Below, piece by piece: positions 18,885 through 25,446 of a stretch of DNA of 64,000 bases (positions are counted from its first letter, which is position 1; each line of letters begins with the position of its first letter). A program made the position numbers and the translations under genes. The notes beneath the pieces were generated by a model, which worked only from the letters and a program-made list of their open reading frames with translations, had not been told where the DNA came from and searched no databases. Origin of the DNA: Pluralibacter sp. UBA7423 (lineage in GTDB: Bacteria; Pseudomonadota; Gammaproteobacteria; Enterobacterales; Enterobacteriaceae); contig DKMD01000026.1 of the NCBI GenBank assembly GCA_002470465.1, positions 1 to 64,000 of the forward strand, read 5' to 3'.

Positions 18885-19023
18885 ATGCGCAGCAGCGGTC
18901 GTTCCATGCATCCCGATAAAGGATATTCCCTTCCGTATATTTCCACGTGATGGCCTCGTAGCGAAGCTCCGGCGTTTCAAGGTGCGTGCTGCTCAGACCG
19001 TTGGGGATCAGATGTGGCAACAT
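18883..19023 (-). pseudogene. Fragment of an hcp (type VI secretion tube) gene
   Basis: Read on the minus strand, the last 30 or so codons give ELRYEAITWKYTEGNI and then YRDAWNDR before TGA at 18883-18885. This is the typical ending of Hcp tube proteins of type VI secretion. The frame stays open back to an ATG at 19023, but the part before ETPELRYE does not look like Hcp and no full gene lies upstream. I read it as a decayed orphan hcp whose N-terminal two thirds are gone. Confidence 0.6.
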
Positions 19024-19357
19024 CGTCGTCAGCCTCTTTCCCTACAGCGGAAACGGCGCGGTCGAGCTTAATGGCGAGGATGTTATTGGCCTGGAGATAG
19101 CTAATAATGGCATTATTCTGATCCATAACGACGCCCTGTTTGTTTCTGCTTAAATGCTTTGGAGGTAAAGCTCCCTGCCTTTCCGAAACAAAAATCAGGT
19201 AAACAAACACCTCGTCAAATAATAAATTTTGGGGTGTACATAAAAGACTTCAAATAAACACATCTTTTTTCATTCGCTCTGATTATAGTCTGAATTCTTC
19301 CATTTCCTCTGAATATGAAGCAAGCCCATCATGCCTGCATTTCATGAGGTACCCGAT
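19024..19357. other. Gap with no supported gene
   Basis: A 77-codon minus-strand open frame (18977-19210) lies here and overlaps the hcp remnant, but it has no clear ribosome site or recognisable motif. The rest is AT-rich and I see no feature in it. Confidence 0.4.
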
Positions 19358-19630
19358 TCATATTGATAATAAAAACGCCACCGCGACACCGATGACCAGC
19401 ACGGCACAGTAGAAAAATATGTTACCTGAGAACTGAGCCAGATCTTCCAGATGTTCGCTACCCTGTTTATTCAGCTTCTGAATGGCCTTCTTTTGATCAT
19501 CTGCTTCAATGGCATAAGGATATCTGGTAAAACCATTTCTTTTCAGATTACTGGACACGTCACGCGTTACCAGTTCTGCTAAGATAACCTTAGTTTCATT
19601 ATCCTTGATGAAAATGATGTAGTTACTCAT
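19358..19630 (-). CDS. Small membrane-anchored protein, unknown
   Basis: A 90-residue protein not recognised. Residues 1-65 are charged and soluble (MSNYIIFIKDNETKVILAEL...), and residues about 68-90 form one C-terminal transmembrane segment, so it is tail-anchored. A GGAGG-like site (aggcggc in reverse, 7 bases off) precedes the ATG. It lies in the AT-rich island with the hcp fragment, which would suit an accessory or immunity role, but nothing in the sequence proves this. Confidence 0.55.
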   Translation of the reverse strand: MSNYIIFIKDNETKVILAELVTRDVSSNLKRNGFTRYPYAIEADDQKKAIQKLNKQGSEHLEDLAQFSGNIFFYCAVLVIGVAVAFLLSI

Positions 19631-19730
19631 GCCGCCTCCTGATAAAAACCTTCCTGATACCCAGAACAGATATGAAGCCAGTTAAACCTTATGTCGAATA
19701 ATGCAAAGTACGCCATTTAAGAAACAAAAA

Positions 19731-20003
19731 TCAATAGTTTTCAGGTTGTTCATCACAAAATACGTTAGTTCTATTTTTATAACCATCATTTATAGCATTA
19801 AAGCTGCTGATTAATTCCAAATATGTAACAGGCCCGCTTCGCTTGCATTTAATAATGAGAGGTTGCTTCCGGGAATAGCGCTTGTCGTAATAATCCTTGT
19901 CCTGTATTTTTATTTTCGCATTTGCAAAATCAGATGCCAGGCTTAGCATCCTGAAACCATACTGGTGACACAGTGGCGCGTCTGCGTCGCTTTTGTGTCG
20001 CAC
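19731..20003 (-). CDS. Hypothetical protein overlapping ash-like region
   Basis: An open frame of 90 codons starting GTG. Its N-terminal part (APLCHQYGFRMLSLASDFANAKI) resembles a sequence often seen in Ash-type leader proteins of P4-like satellites; the C-terminal half is lysine-rich and unrecognised. It overlaps the GC-rich block described at 19940-20155 on the other strand, so only one of the two directions need be coding. Confidence 0.35.
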   Translation of the reverse strand: MRHKSDADAPLCHQYGFRMLSLASDFANAKIKIQDKDYYDKRYSRKQPLIIKCKRSGPVTYLELISSFNAINDGYKNRTNVFCDEQPENY

Positions 20004-20155
20004 GCACGGCTACGCTACAATGGCGGGCCGGGCGGTGGCGTCGCAAGACGCGTCGGTTCCCAGTATGGCCGATAATGCTAACGCCGCCCGGACCCGCCAC
20101 CCGCGAAATTAGCATTTCCAGTGGCGGTAAATTATACCCATACTGGAGTTTTTCT
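19940..20155 (+). other. P4-satellite ash/Icd-like leader remnant
   Basis: This GC-rich block translates in several frames to strings that recur in P4-like integrative elements (plus strand GGPGGGVARR in one frame, PGPATREISISSGG in another). In such elements it precedes the first accessory gene. The frames are short and overlapping, so no single gene is called. The similarity is from memory of these families, not from a search. Confidence 0.4.
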
Positions 20156-20590
20156 ATGACGACTTACCCCGATCCAGACCACGATCTCCTGACCATTCCC
20201 TTCAGCGCCACCACAGACTTTACCGATCTGGCCGACTACTGCGACCGTTTTGCCTTAGCGCTGATGGAGAGTAACGACGTCCCCTACCAGACCGCGCTGC
20301 TCGACCGCCTCGGCGCCTGTCTCACCCTGCTTCGCCCTACTCTCGGCGAACCCATCCCCGATCATTTACTTAGCCGTTTTGTCGTGGATACGCTGCCTGA
20401 AAGCAAGACAGAGTTTGAACCAGATGCCGAAGCGCTGTGTGACTATTGCCAGTCGCTGACGCAGCTATTGAGTAACCAGACACTGTCGCCGGAAACCGAA
20501 AAAACGCTGAAGGGATTGTTGTGTGAACTGGTATGGATGTTTGCCGCAGATCTCAAGGCCCCTCGCTGGCTCAGAACGAAGCTGGTGTAA
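20156..20590 (+). CDS. Acidic cytosolic protein of unknown function
   Basis: A 144-residue protein starting at ATG 20156 (CTGGAG 20143-20148 upstream). It is acidic and alpha-helical with no signal peptide or membrane segment, and I do not recognise the family. It follows the ash-like block and is convergent with the phosphoribosyltransferase gene. The longer open frame from 19973 runs through the ash-like block and is not preferred. The acidic, compact make-up is compatible with an immunity or antitoxin protein, but that is only a guess. Confidence 0.65.
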   Translation: MTTYPDPDHDLLTIPFSATTDFTDLADYCDRFALALMESNDVPYQTALLDRLGACLTLLRPTLGEPIPDHLLSRFVVDTLPESKTEFEPDAEALCDYCQSLTQLLSNQTLSPETEKTLKGLLCELVWMFAADLKAPRWLRTKLV

Positions 20591-20713
20591 TGAGGCGGTT
20601 CTCCCCCGGTCTGACCGGGGGCTCATGCTGTAAGCGAAGTTTATGGGAAAACAAGAGCTCCAATTATCGTAATGAACGGCAAAAGGGTAGCAACCGTCCT
20701 GCACTCTTTTCCA

Positions 20714-21232
20714 TCAGGATTTTAATTTCGCGACGTAAGGGAGATTGCGGTATTTGTTCTCCCACGGCATGCCAAAACCGATAAGCAGATCGTCATTGTC
20801 CATCTCCAGCGCATAGTATTGCTGCGCATCAATCGCCACTCGCCCGGGTTTAACAAACAAGATTGCGACAGAGACCGATCGCGGCGAATAATGCGTTTTC
20901 AGGTGCTCAACCAGACGACGCATGGTTCCGCCGGATTCAATGGCATCATCCACCAGGATCACGTCCTTGCCGTTAATATCGCTATTCTGGTGATAGACAA
21001 TGGTTGAACTGTTATTCCTGTCGCCCGGCGTATGGGGGCAAGAGATGTAATCCATATTGATGTCAAAGGTCAGCTTCCGTACCAGGTCTGCCGTAAAGAG
21101 CATGCCGCCCGGCACAACGGTGACAACCACCGCATGGTCAAAATTCTTATTCAGCTGAGCGGCCACTTTCTCTACGCCATGGGAAATCGCCATTTCATCC
21201 AGAACCACTGACCCAATATGCTTGTGTTCCAT
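20714..21232 (-). CDS. Hypoxanthine/guanine-type phosphoribosyltransferase
   Basis: A 172-residue type I phosphoribosyltransferase. The PRPP-binding motif ILVDDAIESGGTM is at about residues 91-103, the substrate-side VVPGGMLFTADL loop near 41, and the C-terminal LLIGFGMPWENKYRNLP resembles the hood of HPRT enzymes. The fold supports nucleobase + PRPP to nucleotide. It is not the ordinary hpt or gpt of Enterobacteriaceae, which lie elsewhere. It sits alone in the tynA-feaB island, suggesting horizontal gain; its real substrate cannot be told. Confidence 0.8.
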   Translation of the reverse strand: MEHKHIGSVVLDEMAISHGVEKVAAQLNKNFDHAVVVTVVPGGMLFTADLVRKLTFDINMDYISCPHTPGDRNNSSTIVYHQNSDINGKDVILVDDAIESGGTMRRLVEHLKTHYSPRSVSVAILFVKPGRVAIDAQQYYALEMDNDDLLIGFGMPWENKYRNLPYVAKLKS

Positions 21233-21406
21233 TTCACGTCCTCTTAATAGTCTTTCCCATTGTCAGAGCGTTCACGTTATCAGCAGGCACTGTGGATGAA
21301 AACCGCTTATTTACGAGCGGCTACGCAGAATCATCACGTATAACTGAAACGCCTCAACTTCAGGTTTACGCTTCTCCCGTCGCCACAATCAATCATTTTA
21401 AAGGGT

Positions 21407-21438
21407 GTACATAGTACCCATTGAGGTGTACTATGTAC
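21407..21438. promoter_or_regulatory. Inverted-repeat operator of the HigBA-type pair
   Basis: GTACATAGTAC (21407-21417) and its reverse complement GTACTATGTAC (21428-21438) lie just before the toxin gene. Antitoxins of this class repress their own promoter by binding such palindromes. The second copy covers an ATG at 21433, which argues against that ATG as the toxin start. Confidence 0.65.
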
Positions 21439-21459
21439 CTGCACACGGAGAACGTGCCT

Positions 21460-21798
21460 GTGAATGAGCATCATGCTATTGAGTTTATAGAGACGGCTTT
21501 ATTTACCCGCCAGATTAAAGCCATTGCCACAGACGATGAACTGAGGGAGCTGCAAAGGGAGCTCATCCAGTTTCCGAACCGGGGCGATGTTATTCAGAAC
21601 ACTGGTGGGTTGCGGAAAATTCGCCTGGCAACGGGCGTTCAGGGCAAAAGCGGCGGCGCAAGGGTTATCTACTTCGTAGCAACAGCAGAGATTATCTGGT
21701 TTGTGCTGGCTTACCCAAAAAACGTAAAAGATACCCTGACAAACGCCGAGAAAGCCGAACTGAAGAAACTGACCAGAAAGTTAAAAGATGAGGTATGA
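21460..21798 (+). CDS. HigB-type (RelE/ParE superfamily) toxin
   Basis: A 112-residue protein of the RelE-like mRNA-interferase class: EFIETALFTRQIKAI at the N-terminus, the GGLRKIRLATGVQGKSGGARVIYF core, and IIWFVLAYPKNVKDTLTNAEKAELKKL at the C-terminus. These toxins cut mRNA on the ribosome. I chose GTG 21460 because GGAG (21447-21450) is nine bases away; the upstream ATG and TTG fall in the operator palindrome. The antitoxin gene follows two bases after its stop, the toxin-first order of HigBA. Confidence 0.85.
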   Translation: MNEHHAIEFIETALFTRQIKAIATDDELRELQRELIQFPNRGDVIQNTGGLRKIRLATGVQGKSGGARVIYFVATAEIIWFVLAYPKNVKDTLTNAEKAELKKLTRKLKDEV

Positions 21799-21799
21799 G

Positions 21800-22084
21800 A
21801 TGACTTTTTTTAACGAACTAAAGGCATCGCTGGAAGAAGCGGTCGAAATCAAAGAAGGCAAGAAAGCCGCCGGGCGCGTGACCCGCTATGAAATTGCCGA
21901 TGTGAAAGCGATTCGCGAGCAGTTGAACGTTTCTCAGAGCGAAATGGCCGCCGCATTGGGCACCAGCGTCGATACCATCAAAAGCTGGGAATCCAGAAGG
22001 CGTAATCCAACGGGGCTGGCGGCGAAAGTGCTGGCCGTGATCCAGTCGAATCCTGCTTTCTTTTACGAGCTGGCGGCACACTGA
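21800..22084 (+). CDS. HigA-type antitoxin, XRE helix-turn-helix
   Basis: A 94-residue antitoxin. The helix-turn-helix core is IREQLNVSQSEMAAALGTSVDTIKSWE (about residues 38-64). It neutralises the preceding toxin and should bind the palindrome upstream of the pair. Start ATG 21800 has GAGG at seven bases; an ATG 12 bases earlier, overlapping the toxin end, is possible. The pair lies next to a REP element beside feaB. Confidence 0.88.
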   Translation: MTFFNELKASLEEAVEIKEGKKAAGRVTRYEIADVKAIREQLNVSQSEMAAALGTSVDTIKSWESRRRNPTGLAAKVLAVIQSNPAFFYELAAH

Positions 22085-22098
22085 GCGCCGAACATGAG

Positions 22099-22136
22099 AG
22101 TGCCGGATGGCGCTGGCGCTTATCCGGCCTACAAAA
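22099..22136. repeat. REP element before feaB 3' end
   Basis: A single REP-like palindrome (gtgccggatggcgctggcgcttatccggcctac) between the antitoxin gene and feaB. With the REP pair after tynA it brackets the accessory island. Confidence 0.8.
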
Positions 22137-22194
22137 ACCTGCTGACGTTACACCAGGGCATTCACGCAGGGCCGCTCGGCACATTGCATGACTC

Positions 22195-23694
22195 TCAATA
22201 ACGCACACAAACCGATTTTGTTTCGCACCAGCCGTCCAGCCAGTCCGGGCCGAAATCGCGCCCTGTACCGGACTGCTTCATGCCGCCGAAGGGCAGGTTC
22301 GGATCGATAAGCGTATGGCTGTTCACCCACACCGTTCCCGCCTGCAGGCGATCGCTGTAGCTTAGCGCCTGAGAAAGGTTTTGCGTCCAGACGCTGGCGG
22401 TAAGACCGTATTCGGTTTCGTTCGCCAGCCGCAGGGCTTCGTCACCGTCGGCCACGCGTACCAGATTGACGACCGGGCCAAATACTTCCTCACGCGTCAG
22501 ACGCAGACGCGCATCCGGATTCACGACTAACGTCGGGCGTACATAATACCCCTGGCCGCCAGGCCCTGCGTTACCGCTAATTAACTCCGCTTTGTTCTGC
22601 TCTGCTTCGTGCAGGAAAGCCGCGACCTTATCGCAGTGCGCACGTGATGCCAGAGGGTTAATCTGTGCGCTTTCAGACATCCCCGGCCCGACGCTAAGCG
22701 ATTTCACCGCCTGCTCAAATCCCGTCACCAGCGTATCGAACAGCGGCGCTTCAATATAGATGCGGGAGCTGGCCGCGCAGACCTGACCCTGGTTGAGGAA
22801 ACTCCCCATCATCAGACCTTCGATAACCCATTGCGGATCGGCGTCTTTCAGTACAATCGCCGGGTTTTTACCGCCCAGCTCCAGCGTGACGCGCGTCAGC
22901 CTGTCGGCAGCGGTACGGGCAATCTGTTTGCCCGTTTGCGTGGAGCCGGTAAAACTCACTTTGGCGACGTGCGGGTGCGACGTCAGCGCCGCGCCGCATT
23001 CCGCCCCGTTTCCGGTCACAACGTTGAACACGCCTTCCGGTACGCCTGCTTCGCTTGCCAGTTCGGCCACGCGCAGCAGCGTCAGCGGGGTAGTTTCTGA
23101 AGGTTTGATGACTATCGAACATCCCGCTGCCAGCGCTGGCATCACTTTCCACATGCCAATCATCAGCGGGAAGTTCCACGGCACAATGCCTGCGACCACG
23201 CCAACCGGCTCTTTACGCGTCCACGCCTGATAACGTGCGCCCGCAGGCATCGGAATGGAAACGTCCAGCGTCTGCCCGGTAATTTTGGTAGCAAGCCCGG
23301 CGGTATAGCGCATCCAGTTCAGAGTACAGGCCACTTCAAACGCACGGGAGATATTGATGGATTTGCCCTGCTCCAGCGTTTCCAGCTGGGCCAGTTCTTC
23401 GGCGTGCTTTTCCACTAAATCAGCGAAGCGCAGCAAAATACGTTCGCGTTCGGCAGGCATACGCCCCGCCCAGCGGCGGTCGACGAATGCGCGCCAGGCT
23501 GACATAACGGCTGCGTCCACGTCTGCGCTGTTGGCATCCGCGGTTGTGGCGATGGCATTGCCCGTCGCCGGATCCCAGACCGTCAGTCTCTTGTCGCTAC
23601 GTGACGCCTGCTGCGCCCCGTCGATGTAGTTCCCGTGCTGGCGCGCCAGGAAGTGTTGCACGCTCTCAAGCAGTGCGACCTGTGAATCAGACAT
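22195..23694 (-). CDS. feaB: FeaB, phenylacetaldehyde dehydrogenase
   Basis: NAD-dependent aldehyde dehydrogenase of 499 residues that oxidises phenylacetaldehyde from TynA to phenylacetate. Catalytic motifs: [12 protein letters not shown] (glutamate, about 268) and [15 protein letters not shown] (cysteine, about 302). N- and C-termini match E. coli FeaB closely. It is convergent with tynA, as in E. coli, but separated from it by the 3.4-kb island, and is divergent from feaR with two FeaR-type sites in between. Confidence 0.97.
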   Translation of the reverse strand: MSDSQVALLESVQHFLARQHGNYIDGAQQASRSDKRLTVWDPATGNAIATTADANSADVDAAVMSAWRAFVDRRWAGRMPAERERILLRFADLVEKHAEELAQLETLEQGKSINISRAFEVACTLNWMRYTAGLATKITGQTLDVSIPMPAGARYQAWTRKEPVGVVAGIVPWNFPLMIGMWKVMPALAAGCSIVIKPSETTPLTLLRVAELASEAGVPEGVFNVVTGNGAECGAALTSHPHVAKVSFTGSTQTGKQIARTAADRLTRVTLELGGKNPAIVLKDADPQWVIEGLMMGSFLNQGQVCAASSRIYIEAPLFDTLVTGFEQAVKSLSVGPGMSESAQINPLASRAHCDKVAAFLHEAEQNKAELISGNAGPGGQGYYVRPTLVVNPDARLRLTREEVFGPVVNLVRVADGDEALRLANETEYGLTASVWTQNLSQALSYSDRLQAGTVWVNSHTLIDPNLPFGGMKQSGTGRDFGPDWLDGWCETKSVCVRY

Positions 23695-23754
23695 ATCAGC
23701 TCCTTATTACCCTTCACGGTTTTATCCAGTGTAGAAGCCGCTCGCAGATTCTGT

Positions 23755-23791
23755 TTTTGTCTCTCTGTCATTCGCTTTGTCGCCTGTGACA
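23755..23791 (-). promoter_or_regulatory. Two FeaR-type sites upstream of feaB
   Basis: On the minus strand the pattern TGNCA-N8-AAA occurs twice: TGTCA (23766-23770) with its AAA at 23755-23757, and TGACA (23787-23791) with its AAA at 23776-23778. The two are spaced by exactly 21 bases, the same spacing as at tynA. This makes direct activation by FeaR very likely. Confidence 0.78.
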
Positions 23792-23925
23792 GCCCTCGCA
23801 AACGGTGACAATAGTCATTCACGCGTCTGTCGTGGGTGATAGTTCTTTCGTATAGTCATCAGGGCACCCTTGTTTACGCAACATAAATGCAACAATGTGG
23901 TAGCACTTCAACGACTGAGGCAGAT

Positions 23926-24834
23926 ATGGCGCAAATTTCCGGCACCGAGCAGTTCCAGCAATGGCTGGCCCAGATTAACCAGGAGTGCGGCAATTTTGCT
24001 GCTCGCCCGCTGGACGGCGAATTCTCTGGTCACCTCGAAACCGGCTATACCCGCGCCCTTAAGCTCAGCACCGTTACCACCGCCAACGTCAATCTTTACC
24101 GCACTCAGAACGAGATCAAGGACCACAATGACAGCTGGTTTTACACCGTTTTTCAGCTGGAAGGTCAGGCCATTATTGAACAACATGACAGGCAGACGGT
24201 GATCCTGCCGGGCGACATCACACTGGTGGACGCCTCGCGCCCTTGCTCCATGGTCTGGCAGCAACCGTCGCGGCAGATCTCGCTGTTGCTGCCCCGAAGT
24301 TTACTGGAACAACAGCTGCGCGTCGGCGAGGCGCACTGCGTACAGAGGCTGGGTAAAAATCTGCCGATGGTACAGATGAGCCATCGCCTGTTGCAGGAAA
24401 GCATGAGCAATCGCGACCTGTCCGGCACGGAAATTGAAGCGGCCCTGGAAGCGATCGTCTGCCTGTTGCGCCCGGTTTTACAGCAACAGGACGTGCAGCC
24501 ATCGCGCCGCGACAGGCAGTTTGAGAAGATCGTGCAGATGATTGATGACCATATTCAGGCCGAAACGTTGCGTCCGGAATGGCTGGCAAATGAAGCCGGT
24601 ATGTCGGTGAGAAGCCTGTACAGAATGTTTGCGGATAAAGGACTGGTGGTGGCGCAGTACATCAAAAACCGTCGGCTCGACCTCTGCGCCAGAGCGCTGC
24701 GCCACGCGTCAGATGATGAAAAACTGGCCGGAATTGGCTTTAGCTGGGGATTTACCGATCACAGCCATTTCTCCACCGCATTTCGCCAGCGCTTTGGCGT
24801 ATCGCCGGGAGAATACCGTAAGCGCCACCGCTAA
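23926..24834 (+). CDS. feaR: FeaR, AraC-family activator of tynA and feaB
   Basis: A 302-residue AraC/XylS-type regulator. The N-terminal half (about 1-180) is the sensing cupin-like domain and the C-terminus has the two helix-turn-helix motifs (EWLANEAGMSVRSLYRMF near 220 and FSWGFTDHSHFSTAFRQRFGVSPGEYRK at the end). In E. coli it activates tynA and feaB in response to aromatic amines. Start ATG 23926 has GAGG upstream; an ATG 39 bases earlier lacks support. Its gene is divergent from feaB. Confidence 0.95.
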   Translation: MAQISGTEQFQQWLAQINQECGNFAARPLDGEFSGHLETGYTRALKLSTVTTANVNLYRTQNEIKDHNDSWFYTVFQLEGQAIIEQHDRQTVILPGDITLVDASRPCSMVWQQPSRQISLLLPRSLLEQQLRVGEAHCVQRLGKNLPMVQMSHRLLQESMSNRDLSGTEIEAALEAIVCLLRPVLQQQDVQPSRRDRQFEKIVQMIDDHIQAETLRPEWLANEAGMSVRSLYRMFADKGLVVAQYIKNRRLDLCARALRHASDDEKLAGIGFSWGFTDHSHFSTAFRQRFGVSPGEYRKRHR

Positions 24835-24838
24835 CTAT

Positions 24839-24921
24839 CGTCAGGTGGCGCTTCGCTTACCTGACCTACAAAACCGTAACCATACCGTAGGCCGGATAAG
24901 CGTCAGCGCGATCCGGCAGGA
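24839..24921. repeat. REP pair between feaR and ydbL
   Basis: Two inverted REP-like units (gtcaggtggcgcttcgcttacctgacctac and gtaggccggataagcgtcagcgcgatccggc) fill the gap between the convergent feaR and ydbL. Confidence 0.8.
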
Positions 24922-24923
24922 CG

Positions 24924-25247
24924 TCACTTGCGTAGCCACTTGCCGTTAATACCCTTCACATATTCGCCGGATTGCGCCCGGGAGACGAGCTTTTGCCCGG
25001 CCATCTTCGCCACTTCATCCACCGGCAGATTATTGCTGTCCGCCAACTGCTGATAGCTTTCGCTGCGGGCATCGTTAATTTTCTTCACCAGAGCCAGGGT
25101 CTCTTTATCCTGCTCGCGTGGCGCCAGGTAACCACTCAGCGTTTCCCCCACGCGCCCCTGCGCCCGCGCTTCATCCAGCGTTAGCGCCTGCACGCTCTGG
25201 CTGAGCAACCCAAGGCTAAACACAGCCATTAATATGCTTTTTTTCAT
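24924..25247 (-). CDS. ydbL: YdbL, periplasmic DUF1318 protein
   Basis: A 107-residue secreted protein with a Sec signal peptide (residues 1-21, cut after VQA) and a helical domain (LTLDEARAQGRVGETLSGYL... to the end). It is encoded after ydbH and ynbE in one operon. In E. coli it is thought to help the YdbH-YnbE intermembrane bridge form correctly. Seven bases separate it from ynbE. Confidence 0.93.
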   Translation of the reverse strand: MKKSILMAVFSLGLLSQSVQALTLDEARAQGRVGETLSGYLAPREQDKETLALVKKINDARSESYQQLADSNNLPVDEVAKMAGQKLVSRAQSGEYVKGINGKWLRK

Positions 25248-25254
25248 AGCGGCC

Positions 25255-25446
25255 TCAGAACAGATCGCTGCGGGATTTCAGCAGGTTTTCAACGTCTTTA
25301 TCCACTTTAATATGGATTTCATGCTCGATTTTGACGTTCATGTTGATGGTAATGGGCTCCTTCGGAGCGGCCACCTCTATCCGTGGCGTACAGCCGCTGA
25401 GGCTTAAAACCATCACTCCGCTCAGCATGGCGGTTATCGCTTTCAT
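25255..25446 (-). CDS. ynbE: YnbE, outer-membrane lipoprotein partner of YdbH
   Basis: A 63-residue lipoprotein: signal peptide with lipobox LSGC (cysteine near residue 19) and a short hydrophilic body with alternating charged and hydrophobic residues (INMNVKIEHEIHIKVDKDVEN). YnbE joins the periplasmic YdbH at the outer membrane to make a lipid-transport bridge. It overlaps the ydbH stop by four bases. Confidence 0.93.
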   Translation of the reverse strand: MKAITAMLSGVMVLSLSGCTPRIEVAAPKEPITINMNVKIEHEIHIKVDKDVENLLKSRSDLF

